DNA from: Gemmatimonadota bacterium
GTDB taxonomy: Bacteria > Gemmatimonadota > Gemmatimonadetes > Gemmatimonadales > Gemmatimonadaceae
NCBI GenBank assembly: GCA_016871895.1
Contig: VHBO01000019.1
Coordinates: 1 to 33,165, forward strand
Direction of reading: 5' to 3'
Length of the DNA stretch: 33,165 nt
This document shows, one piece after another, positions 7,790 to 16,808 of this stretch (positions are counted from its first letter, which is position 1; the number at the start of each line of letters is the position of its first letter). The notes below the pieces were generated by a model. The model searched no databases and was not told where the DNA came from. It was given only the letters and a program-made list of their open reading frames with translations. The position numbers were made by a program, and so were the translations under genes.

Positions 7790-9007
7790 TCAGAGCCGGA
7801 GGTCGGGGAGCAGGTGCCTCGCGATCACGATCCGCTGCATCTCCGAGGTCCCCTCGCCGATCTCCCCGATCTTGGCATCCCGGAACATCCGCTCCACGGG
7901 ATAGTCCTTGGTGTACCCGTACCCCCCGTGGAGCTGAATCGCCACGATCGTGGCCTTCGTCGCGAGCTCCGAACAGAAGAGCTTCGCCATCGCGGCCTCC
8001 TTCCCGAAGGGGCGACCGGTCTGCGACAGCCACGCGGCGTGATACGTCAGGTGCCGGGCGGCGTCGAGCTGCGTGGCGAGGTCGCTCAACTGGAAATGCA
8101 CCCCCTGGAACTCGGCGATCGCCTTCCCGAATTGCCGCCGCTGCGCCGTATAGGCGAGCGCCTGCTCGAAGGCGCCGCGGGCCAACCCGAGGGAGAGCGC
8201 CGCGATCCCGATCCGGCCGGCGTCGAGGGTCCGCATGAAATTCTTGAAGCCCATCCCTTCCTCGCCGAGCCGATGCTCGAGCGGGACCTCGACATCCTCG
8301 AAGATGAGCTCTCGGGTGTCCGAGGCGCGCCAGCCGAGCTTGTCCTCTTTCTTCCCGGCACGAAAGCCCGGCATCGGCACCAACGCGGCGTCGTGGCCCA
8401 TCCCGACCGCCGCCGCCCCCTCGAGGTCGCAGGTCTCCTTGGTGAGGATAAAGCTCGAGATCCCCTTGGTGCCGCGTGCGGGATCGGTCACGGCGGTCAC
8501 GACGAAGACCTCACCGACGCCGCCGTGCGTGATGAACCGCTTCGTCCCGTTCAGGATGTACCGGTCGCCCCGCCGCACCGCGGTGGTCTGCGTGCCGCCG
8601 GCGTCCGACCCCGCCCCGGGCTCGGTCAGCCCGAATCCGCCAAGCACCTTGCCCGAGGCGAGCCGCGGGACGAACCGCTCCCGTTGCGCGTCGCTGCCGA
8701 AGTTCACAATCGGCGAGGTCCCGAGCGTGGTGTGCGCCGAGATCGTGATCGCGTGCGAAGCGCAGACGACCGCGAGCTCCTCGATCGCGATCATGAAGGC
8801 GATGGGGTCGAGGCCGGCGCCACCGAGGGCCTCGGGCCACGGGATGCCGAGCAATCCGAGGTCCGCCATCTTGCGGACATTCGCCCACGGGAAGGACTGA
8901 TCGGCGTCGTGCGCTGCTGCGACGGGGGCGACTTCCTCCTGCGCGAAGGCCCTGACCATCTCACGCGTGGCGAGATGATGCGGCTCCAGATAGGGCAATT
9001 CACTCAT
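7790..9007 (-). CDS. Acyl-CoA dehydrogenase
   Basis: A 405-residue flavoprotein of the acyl-CoA dehydrogenase family, which introduces the alpha-beta double bond in acyl-CoA and passes electrons to ETF. The N-terminal helical domain, the middle beta domain with the FAD/substrate signature [16 protein letters not shown], and the C-terminal helical domain with [18 protein letters not shown] are all present. The catalytic base is the Glu in GEGTSEMQ (E385), at the position used by short/medium-chain and butyryl-CoA dehydrogenases. The length is slightly above the usual ~380. The start overlaps the phosphatase stop by ATGA, so the two are co-translated although their functions look unrelated. Chain-length or branched-chain specificity cannot be fixed from sequence. 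Confidence 0.92.
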   Translation of the reverse strand: MSELPYLEPHHLATREMVRAFAQEEVAPVAAAHDADQSFPWANVRKMADLGLLGIPWPEALGGAGLDPIAFMIAIEELAVVCASHAITISAHTTLGTSPIVNFGSDAQRERFVPRLASGKVLGGFGLTEPGAGSDAGGTQTTAVRRGDRYILNGTKRFITHGGVGEVFVVTAVTDPARGTKGISSFILTKETCDLEGAAAVGMGHDAALVPMPGFRAGKKEDKLGWRASDTRELIFEDVEVPLEHRLGEEGMGFKNFMRTLDAGRIGIAALSLGLARGAFEQALAYTAQRRQFGKAIAEFQGVHFQLSDLATQLDAARHLTYHAAWLSQTGRPFGKEAAMAKLFCSELATKATIVAIQLHGGYGYTKDYPVERMFRDAKIGEIGEGTSEMQRIVIARHLLPDLRL

Positions 9008-10623
9008 GGGCGTCGGACTCCGGTCAGGGGATGGCCATCGACGCGCTCCAGCGGCGAGATGCCGAGGAGCGCCGCGAGGGTCGGGGCGAGGTCGACCACC
9101 CGGGCGGGTTCCGTGCGCCGGCCGGCCTGGAAGGGGGCGCCCCAGAAGATGAGGGGGACCTGCGCATCGTAATCGTGCGGCGAGCCGTGCGTCGCGGTGT
9201 TCCCCCCGTCGAAGATGTGGTACGGCTGCAGCGTCACGACGGCGAGCACATCACCGCCGGGACGGAAGCTGTGGAGCCAGCGGCGGGCGATCGCGTCCTT
9301 GACGGTATCCGCTCGGGCCAGACGGTCGAGGACGTCGGCGCGCAGCACGCCCGGGACGCGACGCGCCTCATTGGCGAACGCGGTGGCGATCTCCTGCAGG
9401 ACCCGGTCCTTCCCGGGTGCGCGAGCGCGGTCGACGGAGAGCGTGAACCCATCGAAGTCAAAGGCGTCCGTCGGGATCCCGCTCGAAGCGATGTATGGTA
9501 TCGCCGCCTGGAACGCGCGGCTGAAGTCGTCGAGCGAGACGCGTGCCGCCCGTCGGTTGTCCCCCCACGACGAACGACCATCCGGGCTCGGCGCAACGCC
9601 GTGGTCCGCGGTCAGCGCGACGACGATTCGATCGCGACCGCGGAGCGCCGACAGTGAGTCGAGGAAGACGCCCAGCATCCGGTCGAGCCGGAGGAGGTGG
9701 TCGTGCAGTTCGCGGGAGTCCGGCCCCCAGCGGTGTCCCACCGCATCCGTCGTCGAGAGCGAGACGGCGAGGAGGTCGGTCTGGGGACCCGTGCCCAGAC
9801 CGAGCGCCCGGACGCCGGCCCAAGCGAAATCGAGCGTCAGCTCGTCCATATACGGGAACCCGATGATCAGATTCCGTGCGAGCATCGGATCGGTAGGGAG
9901 CCGATGCGGGAAGCGCGGCTCCTGACTCCGTGCTTCGGCGGGGGTGTCGTCAAGCTCGGGATAGCTGCCGATCCCCTCGAGCAGATCCCAGAGTCGCCCC
10001 GCATACCTTCGTGTGACCCGCTGCTCGGCGTTGAAGGTGCGGACCCACGCGGGAAGCGAGTCGGCGTACCACGTGCTCGTCGTGAAGCCACCGGTCGACT
10101 GGGCGTACCAGAAGACGGGGTACGATCCACGACCGATGGGCAGGATCGCCCCGCGATCCTTGCGGGAGACGGAAAGGATGCGCGTCTGCGGTTCGGCCGC
10201 GGCCATCCAATCCGCGAGCGTCGTCCCTTGGAACCGGAACGGCGCGGCTCCATTCCCCTCGGCGTCAACCAGCGGCGACGTCGTGGTGTTCACGCCGGCA
10301 CTGTTGCTCGCGATCCCGGTCGAATACGGGAACCGACCGGAGAGGATCGACGCGTGCCCCGGGGCCGTCTCCGTGACGCCGTGATCCTGGGCCGCCCGGA
10401 CGAAGAACGCGCCCTCATCGATGAGCCGTCGAAGACCCCCGCGAAACTGGTCATCCCAGCGTTCGAGATAATCGGGCCGCAGCTGGTCGACGGTCAGGAC
10501 CACGATCAACGCGGGCCGGGGGTCGGCACTCCGCTCCTGCGCCGGAACCCGAGGCGCGACGAGGCACCCGACGGTGATGGTGAGGAGGACGACTGCGGAG
10601 GGCGAACGAAGAGAGCGGATCAT
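9004..10623 (-). CDS. PafA-like secreted alkaline phosphatase
   Basis: A 539-residue exported protein (signal peptide about 1-29, ending RVPAQ) of the alkaline phosphatase superfamily. Metal and active-site motifs visible are D46 in [10 protein letters not shown], the nucleophile T86 in [11 protein letters not shown]107 in [23 protein letters not shown], and THGSPHDYD near the C-terminus. The pair K155/R157 in SRKDRGAI matches the Lys/Arg that mark PafA-type phosphate-irrepressible monoesterases and is absent from classical PhoA and from phosphodiesterase (NPP) relatives. It should therefore hydrolyse phosphate monoesters in the periplasm with a two-zinc site. It is transcribed divergently from the CotH-like gene and is coupled (ATGA) to the acyl-CoA dehydrogenase downstream. 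Confidence 0.85.
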   Translation of the reverse strand: MIRSLRSPSAVVLLTITVGCLVAPRVPAQERSADPRPALIVVLTVDQLRPDYLERWDDQFRGGLRRLIDEGAFFVRAAQDHGVTETAPGHASILSGRFPYSTGIASNSAGVNTTTSPLVDAEGNGAAPFRFQGTTLADWMAAAEPQTRILSVSRKDRGAILPIGRGSYPVFWYAQSTGGFTTSTWYADSLPAWVRTFNAEQRVTRRYAGRLWDLLEGIGSYPELDDTPAEARSQEPRFPHRLPTDPMLARNLIIGFPYMDELTLDFAWAGVRALGLGTGPQTDLLAVSLSTTDAVGHRWGPDSRELHDHLLRLDRMLGVFLDSLSALRGRDRIVVALTADHGVAPSPDGRSSWGDNRRAARVSLDDFSRAFQAAIPYIASSGIPTDAFDFDGFTLSVDRARAPGKDRVLQEIATAFANEARRVPGVLRADVLDRLARADTVKDAIARRWLHSFRPGGDVLAVVTLQPYHIFDGGNTATHGSPHDYDAQVPLIFWGAPFQAGRRTEPARVVDLAPTLAALLGISPLERVDGHPLTGVRRP

Positions 10624-10666
10624 CGGACACTGGCGTCGGAGGGGGAGCCGCGCGAATACCGTCGCA

Positions 10667-10692
10667 CCACGTGATGAATTCTACCCACGTGA
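10667..10692. promoter_or_regulatory. Paired CACGTG direct repeats in a divergent promoter region
   Basis: Two copies of CCACGTGA (10667-10674 and 10685-10692), each containing the palindrome CACGTG, lie 18 bp apart in the 156-base gap between the PafA-like and CotH-like genes. Exactly between them, on the minus strand, is TAGAAT (10683-10678), a good -10 hexamer for the phosphatase. No matching -35 is present, which suggests an activator site. The operator call is inference. Confidence 0.35.
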
Positions 10693-10779
10693 CCACGCGC
10701 GGGAGAGGTTGCCATCGGCGTGTCGGTCTCGCACCTTCTCGCATCCCTGCAACCGGCCCCGCTCGGGCCCGGAGTCCCG

Positions 10780-11848
10780 ATGCCTCGCCTCTTCGCCCGC
10801 CGACGGTCCCTCCCGCTGGTGCTCCTGCCGGCCTTCCTCTTGGCGGTGGTGATCGGCCGCCCGACTCACATCAGTGCGCAACCGCTCTTCAAGGCGGATC
10901 CCCCCCCTCACGGTCAGCATCGCGACCAACCTCCGCGACCTGATGCGCGAGCGCGACTCGACGGAGCTGCAGTGGCACGGCGCCGAGCTCTCGTATACCG
11001 ACGCGGACGGCTCGACCAAGAAGGTCGCGACCGAGCTGCGTGCCCGCGGTCACTTCCGGCGACAGGCGCGGCACTGCTCCTTCCCGCCGCTCTTCATCCG
11101 TGCCGAGCGTGAGGCGCGCGAGAATTCGGTCCTGCAGGGCAATCCGCGGCTGAAGATCGTGACCCCGTGCCGCCCGGCCTCTGCCGAGTACCAGCAGTAC
11201 ATCTACCTCGAGTACCTGATGTACCGCACCTACGCGATCGTGAACGAGGTGCACCATCGGACCCGCCTGGCAAAGATCACGTACACCGACTCGCTCGATC
11301 GCGTGAAGCCGATCGAGGTCGTCGCCTTCTTCCTTGAGACGGAAGAAGAGGTGGCGGACAACAATGACCTCGAGGCGGCCGACCAGGCGGGCGCGGTGTT
11401 CGAGGACGTGGTCGCCGAGCCGTTGCGGCGCGTGAGCCTCTGGAATTACTGGATCGGCAACACCGACTGGTCCGTCGCGGCCCTGCACAACATCGAGCTC
11501 TTCCGGAACGCCACCGGTGACTACGTCACGGTCGCATATGACTACGACTGGTCGGGTGCCGTGAACGCGCGCTATTCGTTCCCCAACCCGATGCTCGGGA
11601 TCCGCAGCGTCCGGGACCGTCTCCACCGTGGCCCCTGCCTGAGCGCCGCGGACTGGGCCCCGACGATCGCGCATTACACCGCCAAGCGGGCCGCGATCGA
11701 TACCCTTTGGTCCGCGCCGCTCCCGGGGCTGGATGATCGGCGTCGCCTCGACACGAAGGCCTATCTGGACGAGCTCTGGCCGGTGCTCGCCGATCCCGCG
11801 AAGTTCGAGCGGGACGTCCTCAAGAAGTGTCAGAACGTCGGTAACTGA
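10780..11848 (+). pseudogene. Secreted CotH-kinase-like protein, frame broken at a C8 run
   Basis: The ATG at 10780 (GGAG seven bases upstream) opens a signal peptide (MPRLFARRRSLPLVLLPAF, then a stretch ending HISAQ). Translation then enters ADPP at eight C (10900-10907), where the frame changes. The mature domain continues in the +1 frame to TGA 11848; removing one C would give a 355-residue protein. The domain has RGHFRRQ, LQGNPRLKIVTPC, YIYLEYLMYRTYAI, the motif YWIGNTDWSVAALHNIELF, and VAYDYDWSG. This order (Arg-rich strand, LK motif, YL..EYL..R, N-x-D-W, Asp-rich DYDW) resembles the CotH atypical kinase family, which phosphorylates secreted proteins. The assignment is moderate. Whether the shift is a sequencing error, slippage-based switching or decay cannot be told here. 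A GTG at 10874 would give a form without a signal peptide. Confidence 0.7.
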
Positions 11849-11854
11849 CCTCAC

Positions 11855-11890
11855 ACGCGGCGGCGCCCCTCAGCGGGGGCGCCGCCGCGT
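11855..11890. terminator. GC-rich hairpin between converging genes
   Basis: A perfect 15-bp inverted repeat (arms 11855-11869 and 11876-11890, six-base loop) lies just past the CotH-like stop and overlaps the recQ stop codon (11870-11872). There is no T run on either side, so it would be a non-classical or Rho-assisted terminator, or an mRNA-stabilising end, for both converging transcripts. Confidence 0.5.
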
Positions 11891-13687
11891 CGACTGCTTC
11901 GCTCGCCCTGCGCCCCGGCCCCCACGGCTCCCCCGTTTCGTCGGTGCCTCACTCGCCGATCGGCGGACGCCGGTGCAGTTGTCACACGCCGTGCACGTCG
12001 GGCGGGCGGCGGGGTCCCCGAAATACCGCAGGACGAAGCCGCGGCGGCAGCTCTCTGTGTACGCGTACCGCTGCATCTGATCGAGCTTCCGCAGTTCGCC
12101 GGCACGGCGTCGCTCGTGGGCGGGCCAATCGACCTCCCACGCATCGAGCGCGCGCGCTGGCTCGAGTACAGTGAGCCCCTCGCCGACCCGCCGCCAGACC
12201 ACGAACTGCCGCGCCTGCAGCGCGTCCAGCAGCGGAGCGGCCCCACGGGCACCCCCGAGCCCCGGTGGCACCGCCTCCAGGTCGGCGACGATCCCGAGGT
12301 GGAATCGTCCCCCGGCGCGGCGCCAGAGCGACCGGAGCAATTCGAGCGCGAGCCCATCGGTCGAGGGATCGAGCTCGGCACGGATCCGCTCCGGCGTCGC
12401 CAATAGCCGAACCTGGGCCATCACGCGCGAGGGGTCGGCGACGGCGACGGCACCAGCCCGTCCAAGGACACGCAGGGCGGCCGCCACCTGCCGATCATTC
12501 ACCTTCCCTCGCGCCGCCGCTGCGATCCGGACGGCATCGTCGGAGACGAGTCCCTCACGGTCCGCGAGCCGCCGGCAGGCATCATAGACCGCCGTGATGA
12601 CGTCCCGCGGCGGCAGGGCCCCATCGATGAAGAACTCGTGCGTGAAGCGATCGGGGAACGCGTGCAGGAGGATCGCCGTCGCGGGCGCGCGGTCCCGCCC
12701 GGCTCGGCCCGCCTCCTGATAGTACGCTTCCAACGTCCCCGGCATCGCGTAGTGGACCACGAGCCGCACATCAGGCTTGTCGATCCCCATCCCGAAGGCA
12801 TTGGTGGCGACGATCACCGACGCGCGTCCCGACATAAAGGCATCCTGCACCTCGGCGCGGTGCGCATCATCGAGCCCTGCGTGATACGCGACCGCCGGCA
12901 GCCGCGCCCACCGCAGCATCTCGGCGATCCGCTCCACCGCCTTTCGGGTGCTCGCGTAGACGATCGACACGCCGGCGCCGGCGCGTTCCTGCAGGAGGTC
13001 GATGAGCGTCGCGTCCTTCTCCGCATCGTTCTTGGTCGCGATGACACCGTAGGTGAGGTTCGTGCGGTCGAACCCCGTCAGCACGAGCGTCGAGTCGACG
13101 AGCCCGAGCTGACGGACGATGTCCTCACGCACCTCCGGCGTCGCCGTGGCGGTGAGCGCGACGGTGGGCGGCGCCCCGAGGCGCTCGCGCACCTGCCGGA
13201 TGCGCAGGTAGCTGGGGCGGAAGTCGTGCCCCCACTCGCTGATGCAGTGCGCCTCGTCGACGGCGAGCCGGCGCACCCCGACCGCCCGGAGCCGATCCGC
13301 CAGTCGGCCGAGGTCGAACCGTTCCGGGGCCACATAAAGGAGCGCGATCTCCCCACGCTCGACCCGCGCCATCCGCGCGTTGATCTCGTTGGGACTCAGC
13401 GTGCTGTTCAGGAAGGTCGCGGCGATCCCGCGCGCCTCGAGCGCATCCACCTGATCCTTCATCAGGGAGATGAGGGGCGAGAGGACGACCGTCAGCCCAC
13501 CGAGCGTGAGCGCCGGCACCTGAAAGCAGAGCGACTTCCCGCCCCCGGTGGGAAGCACGACGACCGTGTCGCGCCCGGCCAGCACGGCGGCGACGGCATC
13601 GGCCTGCCCGGCCCGGAACTCGGGATATCCGAACCGGTCGCGCAGGACGAGGCGCGCGTCATCGAGCGTCGGGTGGGCCTGAGGCAT
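11870..13687 (-). CDS. recQ: RecQ-family ATP-dependent DNA helicase
   Basis: A 605-residue 3'-5' DNA helicase used in recombination and fork repair. The core has Walker A PTGGGKS (46-52), DEAH box (144-147) followed by CISEWGHDFRP (aromatic-rich loop), TATATP, VATNAFGMGIDKPDVR and the arginine-finger motif QEAGRAGRD. The zinc subdomain is recognisable near the end: C547, C565, C568, C571 (ESCRRGFVLRYFGD, then CTACDNC). Unlike E. coli RecQ, about 170 residues (356-525) lie between the helicase core and the zinc subdomain. The protein ends after zinc in an Arg/Lys/Gly tail, with no winged-helix or HRDC domain after it. It is the last gene of the long minus-strand run, 59 bases after the U32 gene. 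Confidence 0.92.
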   Translation of the reverse strand: MPQAHPTLDDARLVLRDRFGYPEFRAGQADAVAAVLAGRDTVVVLPTGGGKSLCFQVPALTLGGLTVVLSPLISLMKDQVDALEARGIAATFLNSTLSPNEINARMARVERGEIALLYVAPERFDLGRLADRLRAVGVRRLAVDEAHCISEWGHDFRPSYLRIRQVRERLGAPPTVALTATATPEVREDIVRQLGLVDSTLVLTGFDRTNLTYGVIATKNDAEKDATLIDLLQERAGAGVSIVYASTRKAVERIAEMLRWARLPAVAYHAGLDDAHRAEVQDAFMSGRASVIVATNAFGMGIDKPDVRLVVHYAMPGTLEAYYQEAGRAGRDRAPATAILLHAFPDRFTHEFFIDGALPPRDVITAVYDACRRLADREGLVSDDAVRIAAAARGKVNDRQVAAALRVLGRAGAVAVADPSRVMAQVRLLATPERIRAELDPSTDGLALELLRSLWRRAGGRFHLGIVADLEAVPPGLGGARGAAPLLDALQARQFVVWRRVGEGLTVLEPARALDAWEVDWPAHERRRAGELRKLDQMQRYAYTESCRRGFVLRYFGDPAARPTCTACDNCTGVRRSASEAPTKRGSRGGRGAGRAKQSTRRRPR

Positions 13688-13746
13688 CGTGCAGGATCGC
13701 GTGGACGACGGGCGGCGGCATCATCACCGACCGACCGTCGTCAGCG

Positions 13747-16233
13747 TCAGACCGCTCGTGCGAAGTGCCCGCGGGTGAAGGCGCCGTCGAGGAGCGCCCG
13801 CACGGCGCGCCCCGGCGCGGCTCCGGCAGCGACCTCATCGAGCGCGGCGCGGAACGCCCGCGTGACGGCCGCCACGTCATCATCCGGCATATTGAACAGC
13901 AGCCGATGCCGGCGGAGACCCGCGGCCCAGAGGCGCGGCAGGAATTCCGTCCCGTCGATCGGACGCGAGTGCAGGAGCCGGTTCCGGCAGGCGTAGTCCG
14001 TCGCGACCGGGAAGACGTACCCCGCTGGATCGGTGAGCCGCGTGTCGCGATGCGTCTGGGTGCAGAGGTCGCGGCAATGCGTCGGGGTGCGCCCGAAGGC
14101 GGCGTTGAGCACGCAGTGCTCAAGCGTCATCCCCTCCGGCCGGCCGAAGACGACGACCTCGAAGCCGACGCCCGCCCACGGTGCCGCGACCGCCGCGAGC
14201 TCCTCGACGGTGAGCTCGATCGACGGCGTGATCCGCCGGGCACCAAGCGCGAAAAGTTCGGCGGCGGTGTGCGGGTTGAAGCAGTTCACGGCGTAATCCG
14301 CGGTGACGTCCCGACCCGCCGCGGCGAGCTCGTGCAGGTGCCCGAGGTGCCCCGTCAAGATCGGCGTCCCGACCGCGAGCCACTTGTCGAGCTTCCGACG
14401 GTCCTCCGGGCGACAAATCGTCGGCGTTCGGAGCCGGAACCGCGCCCCCGCCGCCTCCACCGCGGCCGCGAGCTCACGCACGGCGGTCTGCGATGGGAAG
14501 GGATGACGGAGGAACGGGTCGAGGACGATCTCCCCTGCCCCTGCCTCGAGCGCGGCGTAGCCATCGGCGACACGCCACACCTCGGCGACAAGGGTCGCAG
14601 GCTCCCCGTCCACCACCGCACTCTGGCGCGGCACCGAACGGACCACCTCTTCGACGAGGAGCTCTCGGGTGCCGTGGGCCGCATCCGCGTCCCACTGCCG
14701 CAGGTTCAGCAACTCCTCGACCGCGGCCTGGCGCATCCGGTTCAGTTCACGGACGGGGAGGAAGCACCCCGTCGCGAGCCCCGCCGCATCGACCTCGCCG
14801 AGGACGAATGGCGTCTCACCGAGGCGCCCCCACTGCTCCCGCAGCTGCGCGACATCGAGGCTCCGTGCCGTCGCTGGCGCGAGCGGCACGTCGCTCCGGA
14901 CGGTGACGTCGTGATCGCCGGCGCGCAGGATCGCCTTGAGCGGCGCGCCGGGGGCGCCGAAGCACCGCACGGTGAGCGGCACCCGCCGGCGACGCGCGAC
15001 GCGGCCGACATCGGCAAAGCTCGCGCGCGCGGCCTCCAACAGCGCTGCCTGCGAGGAGCGCACCACCGTCCACCCCACCGGGACCCGCTGCCGGGCGACG
15101 ACCGACTGGCGCCAGACGCCATCGGCGTGTCGCAGCGTGCGCACCGGACCGGCGGCGAAGCCGACACTCTCGAGGTGGCCACCACCCGGTGGCTCGAACC
15201 CGAGCCCATCGCGTTCGGCGATCGGCGCACGAACCTCGACGACGACGGCCCCATCCTCGAACCCGATGACGGTGCCAAGCTCGACACCCCGGTTGTCCGG
15301 CTGCGTCCGCGTGATGTAACTCCGACCCTCGCGGCCGCCGTACATCCCGCCCGTCGAGCCACGCGAGAAGATCTGCACGAGGGGCTGCACCGCCTCGAAG
15401 GTCGGGGGTGCGAAGACGCCGTCGCGCACCTGCCCGAGGAACTCGCGGTACCCCTTGGTGACGGTCGCGACGAACTCGGGCTTCTTCTTCCGCCCCTCGA
15501 TCTTGAGGCACCCGATCCCGGCGTCCGCGATGGCATCGAGATGCTCCCACGCCCCCAGATCCTTGGCGGAGATCAGATAGCCCCGGTCGAGTTCGGCGCC
15601 CGTGGCGGCGTCGTGGAGGAGGTAGTCCTTGCGACACGACTGGGCGCAGGAGCCCCGATTCGCCGAGCGCTCGGAAATCATCCCCGACATATAGCACTGG
15701 CCGGAGTAGGAGATGCACAGCGCGCCGTGCACGAAGGTCTCGAGGCCGAGTCCCGGGACCGCCGCGCGGATCTCCCGGATGTCGGCGAGCGAATTCTCGC
15801 GCGCGAGCACGATCCGGTCGATGCCGAGCTGCTGCATCACGCGTGCGCCCGCGACGTCGTGCACCGTCATTTGGGTGGAGCCGTGGACCTCGAAGCCCGG
15901 ATACGCCTTCGCGATCAACCGGATGAGTCCCACGTCCTGCACGATCGCGGCATCGATGCCGCGGTCGATGCACTCCCCGAGGTAGAGGAGCGCCTCCGTC
16001 AACTCGTGCGGCTTGATCAGGACGTTGAGCGTGAGGTAGATCCGGGCGCCGCGCTCGTGCGCGAGGAGGCAGGCCTGCTCGAGGTCGTCGAGCGAGAGCT
16101 GGGCGCCATCATCCCGCGCGTTGAAGCGCGAGGCGCCACAATAGACCGCGTCCGCCCCATTCGCCACGGCGGCACGGACCGCCTCGAGGGAACCGGCGGG
16201 GGCGAGGAGCTCGGGGATCTGGCGCGGTGACAT
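13747..16233 (-). CDS. U32 family peptidase-like protein (RlhA/TrhP-type RNA hydroxylation family)
   Basis: An 828-residue protein. The N-terminal U32 domain is clear: ELLAPAGSLEAVRAAVANGADAVYCG, then YLTLNVLIKPHEL, and the family Cys cluster C173, C180, C196, C200 in GALCISYSGQC...GSCAQSC. In E. coli, members with this cluster (RlhA, TrhP) act in prephenate-dependent hydroxylation of 23S rRNA or tRNA rather than as peptidases. The middle part fits the associated DUF3656-like segment. A C-terminal half (from about residue 580) repeats a barrel-like pattern and carries its own Cys set (EHCVLNAAFGRTPTHCRDLC). At 828 residues it is longer than the ~650-residue E. coli RlhA. It starts nine bases after the DinB-like stop. 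The exact RNA target cannot be assigned from sequence. Confidence 0.85.
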   Translation of the reverse strand: MSPRQIPELLAPAGSLEAVRAAVANGADAVYCGASRFNARDDGAQLSLDDLEQACLLAHERGARIYLTLNVLIKPHELTEALLYLGECIDRGIDAAIVQDVGLIRLIAKAYPGFEVHGSTQMTVHDVAGARVMQQLGIDRIVLARENSLADIREIRAAVPGLGLETFVHGALCISYSGQCYMSGMISERSANRGSCAQSCRKDYLLHDAATGAELDRGYLISAKDLGAWEHLDAIADAGIGCLKIEGRKKKPEFVATVTKGYREFLGQVRDGVFAPPTFEAVQPLVQIFSRGSTGGMYGGREGRSYITRTQPDNRGVELGTVIGFEDGAVVVEVRAPIAERDGLGFEPPGGGHLESVGFAAGPVRTLRHADGVWRQSVVARQRVPVGWTVVRSSQAALLEAARASFADVGRVARRRRVPLTVRCFGAPGAPLKAILRAGDHDVTVRSDVPLAPATARSLDVAQLREQWGRLGETPFVLGEVDAAGLATGCFLPVRELNRMRQAAVEELLNLRQWDADAAHGTRELLVEEVVRSVPRQSAVVDGEPATLVAEVWRVADGYAALEAGAGEIVLDPFLRHPFPSQTAVRELAAAVEAAGARFRLRTPTICRPEDRRKLDKWLAVGTPILTGHLGHLHELAAAGRDVTADYAVNCFNPHTAAELFALGARRITPSIELTVEELAAVAAPWAGVGFEVVVFGRPEGMTLEHCVLNAAFGRTPTHCRDLCTQTHRDTRLTDPAGYVFPVATDYACRNRLLHSRPIDGTEFLPRLWAAGLRRHRLLFNMPDDDVAAVTRAFRAALDEVAAGAAPGRAVRALLDGAFTRGHFARAV

Positions 16234-16242
16234 CCCCGGAAA

Positions 16243-16794
16243 CTAGCGGGTCGCGGCGACGACCTCGCGGAGCTGCTCGAGATGGCGCTCCTCGTGCTGC
16301 GCGACCCAGAGGGCCCACTGCCACCCGGAGAGCGTCCCGACGGCCGGATGCTCGCCCCGGACGTTGGTGAGGTTCGGACCGATCCGCTGGAGCGTCTGCA
16401 CCAGGACGGCACGCCCCTCGCGCCACCGCGCGCGCTCGGCGTCCAGCGCGAGGCCACGCGGCGCGTGGACCGCCGCCGGCGCCTGCACGCGGCGACTCCG
16501 GTCCCGGATGGGAAAGGCATCGAGGAGCGTCAGGATCGACGCGGGCGCCGGACCCGGCGGCACCGTCGACATCGGCGGGAGCGCTGCGGCCCCGGCGGTC
16601 AGCTGGCCGTTCGCCCAGTGCTGGACTTTGGACAGATGCCAGACGATCTGCACGGGGCTCCACTGCCCCTCAGGCGCGGCATCGGTCGCCGCGGCAGGCA
16701 GGGCATCGAGCACGGCGTCGTACGCCGACATCACGCGGCCCAGCTCGGCTTCGAGCGCGACGACGCGGGGATCACGGAAGATCGGGATGGTCAT
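16243..16794 (-). CDS. DinB-like four-helix metal-binding protein
   Basis: I chose the ATG at 16794 (MTIPIFRDPR), giving 183 residues; the frame is open further upstream but that part is an Arg/Pro-rich shadow of the P450 gene. A predicted four-helix bundle carries three likely metal His: H53 in VWHLSKVQHW, and H167 and H171 in QHEERHLEQL near the C-terminus, the DinB/YfiT pattern. Family members include bacillithiol or mycothiol S-transferases and damage-inducible proteins of unknown role; the substrate here is unknown. It lies between the P450 stop (14 bases away) and the U32 start (nine bases away), so it is in the same transcript. Despite the name there is no sign of SOS control here. Confidence 0.75.
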   Translation of the reverse strand: MTIPIFRDPRVVALEAELGRVMSAYDAVLDALPAAATDAAPEGQWSPVQIVWHLSKVQHWANGQLTAGAAALPPMSTVPPGPAPASILTLLDAFPIRDRSRRVQAPAAVHAPRGLALDAERARWREGRAVLVQTLQRIGPNLTNVRGEHPAVGTLSGWQWALWVAQHEERHLEQLREVVAATR

Positions 16795-16808
16795 TCGGGT
16801 CTCGACGG

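Noticed and set aside
7437-8033. Minus-strand frame spanning the gap upstream of the RNase E/G gene
   Set aside because: Overlaps the ends of two certain genes in other frames; the middle part has no motif or convincing start, so the gap was left without a gene.
13765-16230. 821-residue open frame on the plus strand
   Set aside because: It lies fully opposite the U32-family gene, is very rich in Arg, Asp, Glu and His, and has no domain-like pattern; it is an antisense shadow of high-GC coding sequence.
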